Shown in pieces: positions 26,001 through 36,045 of a stretch of DNA of 64,000 nt (position 1 is its first letter; each line of letters starts with the position of its first letter). Under the pieces are notes generated by a model. That model was not told the DNA's origin and ran no database searches. It was given only the letters and a program-made list of their open reading frames with translations. Origin of the DNA: CAYNRE01 sp964399535. GTDB lineage: Bacteria > Planctomycetota > Planctomycetia > Pirellulales > CAYNRE01. The position numbers were made by a program, and so were the translations under genes. Where the stretch lies: NCBI GenBank assembly GCA_964399535.1, contig CAYNRE010000071.1, forward strand, positions 62,001-126,000. Reading direction: 5' to 3'.

Positions 26001-28055
26001 CGCTGGGCTTTGGCCGAGCGGTTGGATCCCGAGCACGATGCCTTGGAGCTCGAGTTCTTGCTGCGGCGATTGTCGCGGGGCGAGCCGAGCGACCTGGCGG
26101 CCCAGGCTTTGTGGCGCCTCGCGGAGTTAGTGGCCCAGCGGGGCCGAACGCGCGAGGCCCTGCCGCTGCGCCATCGGTTGAAGGAAACCATGGCCGATCG
26201 CCGCCTGCAGGACGGCCGAACCGTTGGCGAGCATCTGGCCGCGCTGGTGGAATCGGCAGCGCCCGAGGGGGAGATGCCAACAGGCGGCTGGCCGCGCGGA
26301 GCGGTCGAATTGAGCAAGTCGGCCGGCGCGCAACCCACCTATCAACGGGCCAACCTCTCGCTGCGCGGGCCCATCGATGAGGGCCAGGCCGACTTGTTGT
26401 TCGAGTGGGATCAGGCCCGGCAGGGCCAACCTCTGGTGGCGCTGGATGGCAGCGGTCGCGAATTGTGGCAGCAGCCGCTGATTGAACTGCACCAGCGGGT
26501 GGGCTACGAGTTTACCCCCTTGTACAACCACGCCCAGCTCGAGGGGCACCTGGTGCTGCTCTCGATTGGTCGCCGCATACTGGCCATCGACGGCTGGTCG
26601 CGCTCGGCCGCCGACGGCGAGCGGATTCTCTGGAGCCAAGACACCAGCGATGCGCTGCCCGGCACGCCCGGCACGCAGCTGATGCAGACCCAGGCCCTGC
26701 AGTTGGACTGGGGCACCGTGCGCACCACGGTCAGTGATGGCTATGGGCGCCCCCTGGCGATGTTCGGCCCGGTGAGCGAAGACCTGTTGATCGTGCCTCG
26801 CCACCGCTCGCTCACGGCGCTCGATCCGAGGACCGGCGAGGTGCTTTGGACCCGGCAGCAAATGCCCGCTGGCTGCGAGTGTTTTGGCGACGACGAATTG
26901 ATCTTCGCCCTGCCGATCGACAGCAGCGAAGCGATTGTGCTGCGGGCCTGGGACGGCCGCGAACTGGGAACCCGGCGGCTGCCGTCGGTGGCCGAGCGGG
27001 TGGCCTGCCGAGGACGGCACGTGCTGGCCTGGACCGCTCAGGGAGATGGGCAGCGGCGGCTTCACCTGGTCGATGCCTGGAGCGGCGCCGAGTTGTGGCA
27101 ACGCACCGTGGCCGAGGGTTCCAAGGCCGACCTGGTTGAAGAAGACCGCCTGGCGGTGCTCGAGCCGGAGGGCAAGTTCTGGGTGTTGCGCATCGCCGAT
27201 GGCACCGTGGAAATCGAGGCCGATTTGCCCGAAACCCCCGAGCTGACCGAATTGCTCGTGGTGCCCTCGGCCGAACAATACGTGGTCGTTGCCAATCGCC
27301 CACAGACCGAAGGCACCGTCTGGCTGCGGGCCATTCCCGGCGGCACCGACAGCCGATTGGTTCACGGTCTGATAGCGGGTTTCGAGCGATCGAGCGGCAA
27401 GCTGCTTTGGACGCGCCAAGTGGAGCGGCAAGCGATGGTGACCCGGCAACCCCGCGATTTGCCGGTGCTGGTGCTGGCCTGCCACGTGTACGAGCGCCCC
27501 GTGGCTGGCGGCCGACAGAACCGGAACCACGTGGCCATTCTGTGTCTCGACAAGCGGACCGGGCGGCCGGCCTATCAAGATCGACTGCAAGCCGGTCTGT
27601 CGGGCTACGCGCTGACCGCCAATTTCGCGGAAGCTAGCCTGTCGCTGCGGCTGCTGCGCGAGACCGTGACGATGAAATTCACCGATCGGCCGCCGCCCGA
27701 CGAAGCAGGCGGCGCGGCGGCGGGCGAAGAGGCCGGCCAGCCTCGACAGCCTGGCGACGTGGACGAATCGGATGAGGACGGCCCGGGCCAGGACGAGAAA
27801 TCGGCCGACGGCGACGAGGCGGCCCCGCAGCGCCCGGCCCCCGACGCTCCCCCCGTCGAGGGCGCGAAGGATGCCGGCCAGAACGCGCCCGAGGAGGCAG
27901 CGCCCGAGGAGGCAGCGCCTGGTGACCATGCCACGCTAAGCCCCTCGACGCCGAGGACAATGGCCCCGCGGGTCTTCAGCCTTAGGAGGCGGCTGGAAGC
28001 CGCGCCGGTCCGGGCAGGGAATTCTAGGGTCCTGCTGGACGAGGTGGGTCCATGA
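23055..28055 (+). CDS. Very large PQQ-like double beta-propeller protein
   Basis: Predicted 1666-residue exported protein of unknown function. A hydrophobic N-terminal segment (about 28-50) acts as signal or anchor. A TPR-like helical stretch follows (about 75-300), then a first PQQ-like propeller (about 305-780, repeats such as TTGRVLWKAVRGDGLYLAGV). A second helical/TPR stretch (780-1085) precedes a second propeller (1085-1540, TGEVLWTRQQMPAG). The tail (1541-1666) is acidic and Pro/Ala-rich. PQQ-like propellers also occur in BamB-type scaffolds that do not bind PQQ. I chose the ATG at 23055; a TTG-initiated frame from 22920 is less likely. It heads a long plus-strand cluster, and its stop overlaps the next start (ATGA). 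Confidence 0.85.
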   Translation: MDFTLRLRPANSPHAAPERPAARGNGRLLKWATASLATLGLGVWVSVPAAQQPGPPRGAAAQVPLVAQFDGGSGTDEPVTDSSLFVSDRALAQRLDKARELLGQSRYSEATRFLDSVLASPQDFFFQPDKSQPVFASLKTESQNLIGKLPRAGREAYELQFGAQAEQLLVDALAGGDWQGAAEVGRRFFHTQAGYQAAYLTGCQHLDEGRPLSAAMCLAPLAEMGEVAAGFEPGLSLSLASGWLRAGMPEEARRVLRTWAERQGRTVSVGGRTLSVFHADQDPIAWLQNEVGVVSERPVAKGPSSDWLVHRGNAARNGSAQGSPPILTARWRVRTSNDPLLEEILQRLGGDYRDRGLSALPGLQPLVIGDRVVVRTATALGAVNFRTGKWLWESASSAAPEQSWTGRSSWTSARLPTQMEWGIEQRMWDDATFGTLSSDGKRVYCVEDLSLGPGLGAMPTAILANLRRRSGATVARTENRLAAYDLATGRLEWELGGPSGEEELGQAGSFFLGAPLPVGGELFVLAEKAGEIRLLVLDGATGRLGWSQQLAVVEDSVVQHRPRRMGGASPSYAQGVLVCPTVAGAVVAVDLTRRTLLWGYQYPRPLEAERQELMGPGVALGRLMSAGPDGPGERWLDSTVLIADGRVLITPVETNELHCLDLTTGRVLWKAVRGDGLYLAGVDQGRVLVVGRGQLRSLALDDGTEQWPTSLALPQGSQPSGRGVWTDNHGYLLPLTSREIAVIDLEGCRIASRVASRGGDVPGNLLAHQGSILSQGVDALSCYPELAALEATVASQLAANPQDPRALAAQGEVLLEQGHWVAAAQALRASLAQRDRPATRELLVAVLLEGLRRDFSAFREASAELEQLVERPEDRAAYLRSMAAGWQGEGKHLEAFRVYLRLAEPVVGPDDLEQVDESRQVRRDRWVRAELESLFELATPADREAMQTALAQRLGEALEQPGPAALRRFLQFFAGSPLASQARWALAERLDPEHDALELEFLLRRLSRGEPSDLAAQALWRLAELVAQRGRTREALPLRHRLKETMADRRLQDGRTVGEHLAALVESAAPEGEMPTGGWPRGAVELSKSAGAQPTYQRANLSLRGPIDEGQADLLFEWDQARQGQPLVALDGSGRELWQQPLIELHQRVGYEFTPLYNHAQLEGHLVLLSIGRRILAIDGWSRSAADGERILWSQDTSDALPGTPGTQLMQTQALQLDWGTVRTTVSDGYGRPLAMFGPVSEDLLIVPRHRSLTALDPRTGEVLWTRQQMPAGCECFGDDELIFALPIDSSEAIVLRAWDGRELGTRRLPSVAERVACRGRHVLAWTAQGDGQRRLHLVDAWSGAELWQRTVAEGSKADLVEEDRLAVLEPEGKFWVLRIADGTVEIEADLPETPELTELLVVPSAEQYVVVANRPQTEGTVWLRAIPGGTDSRLVHGLIAGFERSSGKLLWTRQVERQAMVTRQPRDLPVLVLACHVYERPVAGGRQNRNHVAILCLDKRTGRPAYQDRLQAGLSGYALTANFAEASLSLRLLRETVTMKFTDRPPPDEAGGAAAGEEAGQPRQPGDVDESDEDGPGQDEKSADGDEAAPQRPAPDAPPVEGAKDAGQNAPEEAAPEEAAPGDHATLSPSTPRTMAPRVFSLRRRLEAAPVRAGNSRVLLDEVGP

Positions 28056-29083
28056 AGATGGGTCAGGCGATTTGCGCCTTTTGTCTGGGGACCCTGGTCT
28101 GGCTGTGGCCGGCGGCGGGTTCGGGCCACGCGCTCGACGACCCGAAGGTTGAGGCGGCCGTGCGACGGGGTCTCGACTGGCTGGCCCAAACCCAGTCGCG
28201 CTTGGGGCACTGGAGCGCCAACGAGGGGCAATATCCCACGGCCATGACCGCGCTGGCCGGCATGGCGCTGTTGTGCGAGGGATCGACCACCACCCAGGGT
28301 CGCTATGCCTCCTCGGTTCGCCGCGCGGTCGACTATCTGGTGAGCCGCAGCCGCCCCAACGGTCTGATCGGCGACCCGGCCCGCGACAATCGGTACACCT
28401 ATGGCCATGGCTTTGCCCTGATGTTCCTTTCCCAGGTGTTGGGCGAGGAAGAAGACCTGGAGCGTCGGGAAACGCTGGTCGACGTGCTCGAGCGGGGTGT
28501 GCAGTTCACGGGCGAGGCCCAGACCGAGGCGGGTGGCTGGGGCTATGTGAGCGCCAAGGATGGATTGGGGCGGGACGAGGGCTCGACCACGATTACGCAG
28601 GTACAGGCCCTGCGCGGCTGCCGCAACGCCGGCATTACGGTGCCGCGCGAGATCATCGACCGGGCGATCGGCTACATCCGCAAGTGCACGCTGCCCAACG
28701 GCGGCGTGCAGTACAGCTCGCAGGGGGGCGGAGCGCGGCCCGCGATTTCGGCGGCGGCGATCGCCTGTTTGTTCAACGCGGGCCAGTACGACAACGAGTT
28801 TGTGCCGAAGCTGATGGACTACTGCCAGCGGAATCTTTCCAACATCACCAACGAAAGCTTTGGGCACTGGCACTATGCCCACTATTACTATTCCCAGGTG
28901 CTGTATCGCGAAGGGGGCGAAACCTGGGCCCGCTACCGCGACCCGATTTACGCCAAGCTGGTCGGCGAGGCCAGCCCCGACGGTTCCTGGAACCAGGGCT
29001 ATATTGGCCCCGTATACACCACGGCCATGAATCTCACCATTTTGCAACTGGAAAGGGCGGCGTTGCCGCTGTATCAGCGTTAG
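28052..29083 (+). CDS. Secreted terpene-cyclase/prenyltransferase-fold repeat protein
   Basis: Predicted 343-residue protein with a Sec signal peptide (hydrophobic 5-26). The body consists of alpha/alpha-toroid repeats of the squalene-cyclase/prenyltransferase type, such as AVRRGLDWLAQTQSRLGHWS, AGGWGY and IGYIRKCTLPNGGVQYSS. It is about half the length of squalene-hopene cyclase, and I see no DxDD catalytic motif, so it is probably a binding or structural domain, or an enzyme of another type. Such proteins are common in planctomycetes. The ATG at 28052 overlaps the stop of the propeller gene, and moxR follows after 85 bp. Confidence 0.85.
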   Translation: MKMGQAICAFCLGTLVWLWPAAGSGHALDDPKVEAAVRRGLDWLAQTQSRLGHWSANEGQYPTAMTALAGMALLCEGSTTTQGRYASSVRRAVDYLVSRSRPNGLIGDPARDNRYTYGHGFALMFLSQVLGEEEDLERRETLVDVLERGVQFTGEAQTEAGGWGYVSAKDGLGRDEGSTTITQVQALRGCRNAGITVPREIIDRAIGYIRKCTLPNGGVQYSSQGGGARPAISAAAIACLFNAGQYDNEFVPKLMDYCQRNLSNITNESFGHWHYAHYYYSQVLYREGGETWARYRDPIYAKLVGEASPDGSWNQGYIGPVYTTAMNLTILQLERAALPLYQR

Positions 29084-29168
29084 CCGCCGCGCGGCTGGTG
29101 CCCCCCGGGCTCGAGGGCCGGGTGCCGCAGGCCCCGCGGCGGAAACACTCCTTAAGCGCGAGAACCCT

Positions 29169-30221
<1,053 letters not shown>

Positions 30222-31154
30222 AACGCTGCAGCGCATCGAGCGGCTGGAACTGCGGGCCAAGACGGTGGTCGAAGGCTTTCTGTCGGGGCTGCACCGGAGC
30301 CCCTACTTTGGCCAATCGATCGAGTTCTTGCAGCACCGGGCCTACACGCCGGGCGACGACCTGCGCCACGTGGACTGGAAAGCCTGGGCCAAGCAGGACC
30401 GGCTCTACGTGAAGCAATTCGAGGAAGAGGCGAATCTGGACCTGGTTTTGCTGGTCGATGCCTCGCGGAGCATGCAATACCGGGGGGCGCTATGGAGTAA
30501 GTACGAATGCGCCGCCACGATCGCGGCCAGCCTGGCCATGCTGGCCCTCCGCCAGCAAGACTCGGTGGGTTGTCTGGTCTTCGACCAACAAGTGCGGGTG
30601 ACCGTGCCGCCGCGGGCCCGTCAGACCCAGCTCGAAGCCGTGGTCGGCGCGCTCGAGAAGCACGAGCCGGCCGACAAGACCGACTTGGAAGCGATCCTTC
30701 GCCAGGCGGCGGAAACTTTTCCCCGCCGGGGCCTGATGGTGCTGCTCTCCGACCTGTTGGCGCCCCGCGCCGGGCTGTGGCGCGGGCTGAAGCTGCTTCG
30801 GCAGCGCGGACACGACGTGGTGGTGCTGCACCTGCTGGACGACGACGAGCTCGAGTTCGGGTTCCGCGGGGCCAGCCGGTTCCAGGGGATGGAACTGGGC
30901 GAGCGGCTGTTGTGCAACCCCCGCGCCCTGCGCGACGGCTACCTGGCTGCGCTGGGGGTGTACCTGGACGAAGTGCGTCGCGGCTGCGCCATGATCGGTG
31001 TCGACTACACCCTGATTCCCACCAGCCAATCGCTCGCCGCCGCCCTGGTGGCGCTGCTTCAGCGCCGCCTGCACCAACCTCAACACCGTCGCTGACCCTG
31101 AACCCCGAACCGGTTCGCGCTTCCGATTACGCCCTGGCCGATTGACCTCAATCC

Positions 31155-33353
31155 ATGTTGCCCACGTTTGCCCATCCCGCGCTCTTGGCTGGCCTGGCCC
31201 TGGTGGCCGTGCCGGTCTTGATTCATTTGCTCAGCCGGGTGCGGCGCCGGCCGATCGAGTGGGCCGCCATGGAGTTTTTGCTGGCCAGCCAGCAGCAGCG
31301 GAAGCGCAAAGTGTGGATGGAAGAGTGGCTGCTCCTGTTGCTGCGAATGCTGGCCATCGCCGGCATTGTGCTGGTGGTGGCCCAGCCGGTGATGAATCCC
31401 CGCTGGGCTGCCGCGTGGGGCACGGCCCGGACGCATTACGTGGTGCTGCTCGACGACAGCTATTCGATGGCGGACCGGGGCGAGGCCGATACGGCTTTCG
31501 ATCAGGCCCGGGGGGTCGTCGAGCGCTTGGGGCTGGCCGCGGCCGAGCGGCGTAATCCGGGGGTGTTTACCCTGCTTCGGTTCTCGCGCGCCCCGGGCGA
31601 TCGCCCTCGCGCCGATCTGCTGGCGGAGCCGCTCACCCGGGATTTTCCCGCCCGGCTGGCCGACACCCTCCGCGGGTTGAAAGTAGGCGCTGGCGATTGG
31701 GGACCCGGCGACGCGCTGGCCGCGCTGGCCAAGTTGCTAGGCGAGCCCTCGGGCGAGCGGCGGTTGTTGTACCTGGTTAGCGACTTTCGTCAGCGCAACT
31801 GGCACGAAGCCCCCGAATTACTCGATCAGCTCCGTGACTGGACGGTGGCCGGGGGCGAGCTGGAATTGGTGCAGTGCGCCGATGCCGCGCGGGCCAACCT
31901 GGCCCTGACCCGGCTTGAACTGGAACCCGGAATTCTCGCGGCGGGGGTGCCCGCGCGCGTGCTGCTGGGGGTGACGAATTGGGGCACCTCGCTGGTCGAA
32001 AATGTGCCGGTCGAGCTGGCTGAAGACGACCAGCCGCGGCCCAGTCTGCGGCTGGATCGCATCGGCCCTGGCCAAACCGAGCTTCGCCGCGTGGAAGTGG
32101 CCTTTGGCACCGCGGGCCCCCACGCGATCGAGGCGCGGCTTCCCGGCGACCCGGTCGTGGTCGATAACACGCGCTACGCGGCGGTGGAGGTGCCCCTGGA
32201 GAACGCCCAACTGGTGGTAGCCGCCGACGACGAGCTGACCGATGCCGCGTTTCTGGCCCGGGCCCTGGCGCCGGGGGGCACGATTCGGACCGGGCTGACG
32301 GCGCAGCTCGAGCCGGCCAGCCGGCTCGACCGCCAGCCGCTCGAACGGTGGTCGGCCGTGTGGCTGGCCGACCCGGGCCGGCTGTCGACCGGAGCGATCG
32401 CCGCGCTGGAGAGCTATCTCGAAGCCGGCGGGCGCGTGGTGGTGTTCGTGGGTCCGCAAACCGACAGCGAGGAGATTACCCGGGCCTGGTATCGCGACGG
32501 CGAGAGTTGGTTTCCCACGGCCGTGGGCCCGGCGGCCGAACTGATCGACGAGCAACTCGACTCCGCTGCCGACCTGGTGCCCGGCGAGCATCCCATGTTC
32601 CGCGTCTTCGCCGGCCAGCGCAACAGCTTTCTGGCCAGCGTGGTGGTGCAACAATACCTGCCCGTTATCGGGGGAGCCGCGAGCGACCGGCCTCCGTACG
32701 AAGTGCTGGCCCGCCTGCGCAACGATGCGCCCCTGGTGCTTCGATCGCGGTTCGGCCGTGGCCAGGTGGTGGCGGTGCTCACCTCGGCCGCCCCCGACTG
32801 GAACAACTGGGCTCGCAATCCTAGCTACGTGGTCGCGCTCTTGGAGTTGGCCGGTTCCCTGGCCAGCCAAGGCGGGGGTGAGGCTGGCTACCGGGTGGGG
32901 GAGCCAATCGAACTGGAATTGGGGAGCGGGCAGTTTCAGCCTGCGATTACCTGGCAGGTTCCCGGCGATGAATCCCCCTTGAGCCAGGTCAGCGAAGCAA
33001 CCGCCACCGGCAGCGGACTGACCGCCCGGTTGGACGACACCGCGCGGCCGGGCATATACCGCGCCGAAATGACGGCTCTGGAGGGGCCCCCTCGGGCTCG
33101 CTGGCTGGCTGTAAATGTTGAGCCCGGCGAGGGGGACCTGACCCTGTGGGCCCAGGCCGAGCGGGAGGAAAGCCTCGGTGGCATTCCGCACCGTTGGCAT
33201 CGAGCGAGCCAGTTTTCCAGCAGCCCGCGCGAGTTGGCCGGCTGGAACCTAACCGCCGCCATGCTGCTGGTGCTGGTTGGCATCTTGGTGGGCGAACAAC
33301 TGCTGGCCTATCGGGCCAGCCATCATCGGGTCGGCGGAGGGCGCCCGCGATGA
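31155..33353 (+). CDS. BatA-like membrane protein with vWA domain
   Basis: Predicted 732-residue inner-membrane protein. The N-terminal 80 residues match the BatA/aerotolerance N-terminal domain: membrane segments at about 7-27 and 57-78 joined by RRRPIEWAAMEFLLASQQQRKRK. A vWA-like domain starts at about 95 with an intact MIDAS-type DDSYS (D100, S102, S104). A long extracytoplasmic beta-rich region follows, with a last membrane segment near 700-722. Such proteins sit beside MoxR and DUF58 and are proposed to transduce ATPase action to the envelope. The stop overlaps the next start (ATGA). Confidence 0.9.
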   Translation: MLPTFAHPALLAGLALVAVPVLIHLLSRVRRRPIEWAAMEFLLASQQQRKRKVWMEEWLLLLLRMLAIAGIVLVVAQPVMNPRWAAAWGTARTHYVVLLDDSYSMADRGEADTAFDQARGVVERLGLAAAERRNPGVFTLLRFSRAPGDRPRADLLAEPLTRDFPARLADTLRGLKVGAGDWGPGDALAALAKLLGEPSGERRLLYLVSDFRQRNWHEAPELLDQLRDWTVAGGELELVQCADAARANLALTRLELEPGILAAGVPARVLLGVTNWGTSLVENVPVELAEDDQPRPSLRLDRIGPGQTELRRVEVAFGTAGPHAIEARLPGDPVVVDNTRYAAVEVPLENAQLVVAADDELTDAAFLARALAPGGTIRTGLTAQLEPASRLDRQPLERWSAVWLADPGRLSTGAIAALESYLEAGGRVVVFVGPQTDSEEITRAWYRDGESWFPTAVGPAAELIDEQLDSAADLVPGEHPMFRVFAGQRNSFLASVVVQQYLPVIGGAASDRPPYEVLARLRNDAPLVLRSRFGRGQVVAVLTSAAPDWNNWARNPSYVVALLELAGSLASQGGGEAGYRVGEPIELELGSGQFQPAITWQVPGDESPLSQVSEATATGSGLTARLDDTARPGIYRAEMTALEGPPRARWLAVNVEPGEGDLTLWAQAEREESLGGIPHRWHRASQFSSSPRELAGWNLTAAMLLVLVGILVGEQLLAYRASHHRVGGGRPR

Positions 33354-36001
33354 GCGACCCGCTTGTTGGTCCGAACGATCGTTTCGGCGGTATTGGCAGG
33401 ACCGGCAAGCCCCGGACCGCGCGCGGCGCGCGCGATGTTCTCGCCGCCCCCTTGGCCTCCGTTTTGAAACGAGCCGCCAGGGCCGTCTGGGTCGGTGTGG
33501 TGCTTGCGCTTGTTTCGTTGGCCGTCCTGCCGGCCCGCGGCGCTCAGCTCGCGGAACCGGGGCGATCGGACCGGGAAACCGGCTCGGCCGATCCCGACAC
33601 GATTCGCACCTTTGAGTGGGGCCGAATCCAATCGCGGGCCGACTGGCTGCTACCGCTGGTCGTGGTCGGGGCCCTGGTGTTCTACTCGCGCTGGGTTTAT
33701 CGCCGCGAACAGGCCGAGCTGCCGGTGTGGCTGGTGCGGCTGCTCACTACACTGCGACTGGGAACCTGGGCAACGCTGCTTTTGGTGTACCTGGAACCCC
33801 AGTGGCGCGTGTCGCGGCAGGTAAACACGCAGTCGCAGGTGGTGGTGCTGGTCGATACGAGTCTGAGCATGGGCCTTTCCGACGGTGCCAGCCCTTCGGT
33901 GCCACAGGGGCCGACCCGCGCCGAACAAGTGGCCGAAGCCCTCGAGCAGAGCGACCTGCTGGCGCAGCTCCGCGCTCGCCAAGACGTGGTCATCGCCCGA
34001 TTCGACGAAGATTGTCAGCGGCTGACCACGCTGCGCAAGACCGACGAAGCTGGCGCCGCGGCGGCCGAGGGAGAGCCGCAGGGCGAGGATCGGCGGTCGC
34101 TCGATTGGCCGAATTGGCTGGCAGCCCGCGGCGCGGAAACCCGCCTGGGGCAAGCCTTGCTCCAAACCTTGGAAGACCATCGTGGTGCGCCGCTGGCGGG
34201 GGTGGTGTTGCTGACCGACGGCGCGCAGAACGCCGGCACCGGCCTGGCGGCGGCCGCCCAGCAGGCCGCGGCGGCGGACGTGCCGATTCTGCCCATCGGG
34301 TTCGGTTCCCCCGACCGGCCTCGCAACCTGCGGGTGCGCGACCTGGCGGGCCCGGCGCGCACGGCTCCCGACGACAATTTCCAGATCACCGGGTTTATCG
34401 AATCCGACGGGGCGACGAGCGAGCCGGTAACGGTCGAACTTTCCTCCCATCCCGCCACCGAGGCGGATTCGCAGGGGGGGCCGGCGAGCGGAGCCCGGCT
34501 CGAGGGTACGCTGGCGGTGACGCTGGCCCAGGCTTCCGGCGCCGTACCGGTTGCGTTCACGGTGTCGCCCGACGAAGTTGGCGTGCGCACCTATCGGCTG
34601 CGAGTGGTGGTGCCGCAGGGGGACGCCAATCCGCAGGACGACAGCCAGCAGATCGACGTGGAAGTAATCGAGCGGCCGACCGAAGTGCTGCTGGTGTCCG
34701 GCGGACCCTCGCGCGAGTATCAGTTCGTGCGCAACTTGCTGAATCGCGATGCCCAGATGGCGGTCGACGTATATCTGCAAACCGCCGCGGACGGGGTGGC
34801 CCAAGAAGGCCGAAACGTGCTAGCCGAGTTTCCGAACACTCGCGAGCAGCTTTGGAATTACGACGTGGTCTTGGCGTTCGATCCCGATTGGCGGGCCGTG
34901 GGGCCGACCGGAACCGAGCTCCTGGAGCGCTGGGTTGCCGAGCAGGCCGGCGGTTTATTGTGTGTCGCGGGCCGGGTGGCCACCGAGCGCTGGGCGGCCG
35001 ACGCAGCGCTCGAGGGGGTGCGGCGGCTGTACCCGCTCGAGTTCGCCCGGCGCCTGGCGGTGCTGGACGACGAGGAAGATGCCTCGGACGAGCCTTGGCC
35101 CGTGGAGCTGACCCGCGAGGGGGAAGCGGCCGAGTTCCTGCGGCTGCTCGACGACCCGCGCGAAAGCCGCGAGGCCTGGGCCCGGTTCGCCGGGGTGTTT
35201 GAGTGTTACGAGGCGGGGCAAATCAAACCCGGGGCCACGATCTACGCCCGACAGGCCCGCCCCGGCGGCGAAGCCGACGCCCGGCCGCTGGTGGTCGGGC
35301 AGTTTTACGGAGCGGGGCGGGTGTTGTACTTGGGGGGAGGCGAGTTCTGGCGCCTCCGCCGGCTCGACGAAGCCTACTTCGAGCGGCTGTATACCCAGAT
35401 GGTGCGTTATCTCTCGCAAGGAAGGCTGCTCCGCGGTTCAACCCATGGTGTGCTGCTCGTCGAGCGCGACCGTTATACGCTGGGCGAAACGGCCACGATC
35501 GTCGCGCAACTGAAGAACCCGCAGCTTCAGCCGCTGGCGGCCGACAGCGTCGTGGTCGACGTGCTCGGCCCCGATGGCCAACTGGCCCAGGTGCGCCTGG
35601 TGGCCAGCCCCGAGCAACCGGGCACCTACCGGGGGCAATTGCCGCTGCGGCGCGAAGGCAGCTACCGCCTGGAACTGGTGGTGCCGGAGAGCCCCGCCGA
35701 GCGGCTCACGCGCCGTTTGCTGGCCCAGGTGCCCGACCTCGAGCGGACGCGACCTGAGCGCCACGACGCCGAACTGGCCGAGCTGGCCCGGGCCACGCGA
35801 GGAATTTACTACCGGGGCATGAGCGAAGCCCTGGGCCTTTCGGGCGGGCGGCCCGTTTGGGAGCAAATTGCCGATCGCAGTCAAACAGTGCTTCTGTCGG
35901 GCGCGCCGATTCCGCTTTGGGACAACGCCTACGTCATGGCCCTTGGCTGCGGGCTGCTGGCCCTGGAGTGGCTGCTGCGCAGGCTGGCCCAGTTGGCCTG
36001 A
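33350..36001 (+). CDS. Large vWA-domain membrane protein
   Basis: Predicted 883-residue inner-membrane protein. Membrane segments lie at about 45-62, 98-114 and 130-148. A vWA domain begins near 163 with an intact DxSxS metal site (DTSLS, D169-S171-S173). The middle part holds immunoglobulin-like and glutamine-amidotransferase-like sequence (YGAGRVLYLGGGEFWRL), a mix typical of planctomycete vWA membrane proteins, and a last membrane segment lies near 860-880. The start at 33350 overlaps the previous stop as ATGA; the longer open frame is read-through within that gene. It is probably a partner of the MoxR/DUF58 pair upstream. Confidence 0.88.
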   Translation: MSDPLVGPNDRFGGIGRTGKPRTARGARDVLAAPLASVLKRAARAVWVGVVLALVSLAVLPARGAQLAEPGRSDRETGSADPDTIRTFEWGRIQSRADWLLPLVVVGALVFYSRWVYRREQAELPVWLVRLLTTLRLGTWATLLLVYLEPQWRVSRQVNTQSQVVVLVDTSLSMGLSDGASPSVPQGPTRAEQVAEALEQSDLLAQLRARQDVVIARFDEDCQRLTTLRKTDEAGAAAAEGEPQGEDRRSLDWPNWLAARGAETRLGQALLQTLEDHRGAPLAGVVLLTDGAQNAGTGLAAAAQQAAAADVPILPIGFGSPDRPRNLRVRDLAGPARTAPDDNFQITGFIESDGATSEPVTVELSSHPATEADSQGGPASGARLEGTLAVTLAQASGAVPVAFTVSPDEVGVRTYRLRVVVPQGDANPQDDSQQIDVEVIERPTEVLLVSGGPSREYQFVRNLLNRDAQMAVDVYLQTAADGVAQEGRNVLAEFPNTREQLWNYDVVLAFDPDWRAVGPTGTELLERWVAEQAGGLLCVAGRVATERWAADAALEGVRRLYPLEFARRLAVLDDEEDASDEPWPVELTREGEAAEFLRLLDDPRESREAWARFAGVFECYEAGQIKPGATIYARQARPGGEADARPLVVGQFYGAGRVLYLGGGEFWRLRRLDEAYFERLYTQMVRYLSQGRLLRGSTHGVLLVERDRYTLGETATIVAQLKNPQLQPLAADSVVVDVLGPDGQLAQVRLVASPEQPGTYRGQLPLRREGSYRLELVVPESPAERLTRRLLAQVPDLERTRPERHDAELAELARATRGIYYRGMSEALGLSGGRPVWEQIADRSQTVLLSGAPIPLWDNAYVMALGCGLLALEWLLRRLAQLA

Positions 36002-36045
36002 GGCTACCGAAAACCATCTCGTCGTTTGCAAGCGTTTGAGTTCTG

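Noticed and set aside
27800..27960. Possible mobile-element scar in the propeller gene tail
   Set aside because: The repeated units are in-frame EEAAP codons that fit a low-complexity protein tail; no terminal inverted repeats are present.
27605..29047. Minus-strand open frame of 480 codons
   Set aside because: It lies opposite the end of the propeller gene and the whole terpene-cyclase-fold gene, which have clear motifs and ATGA coupling.
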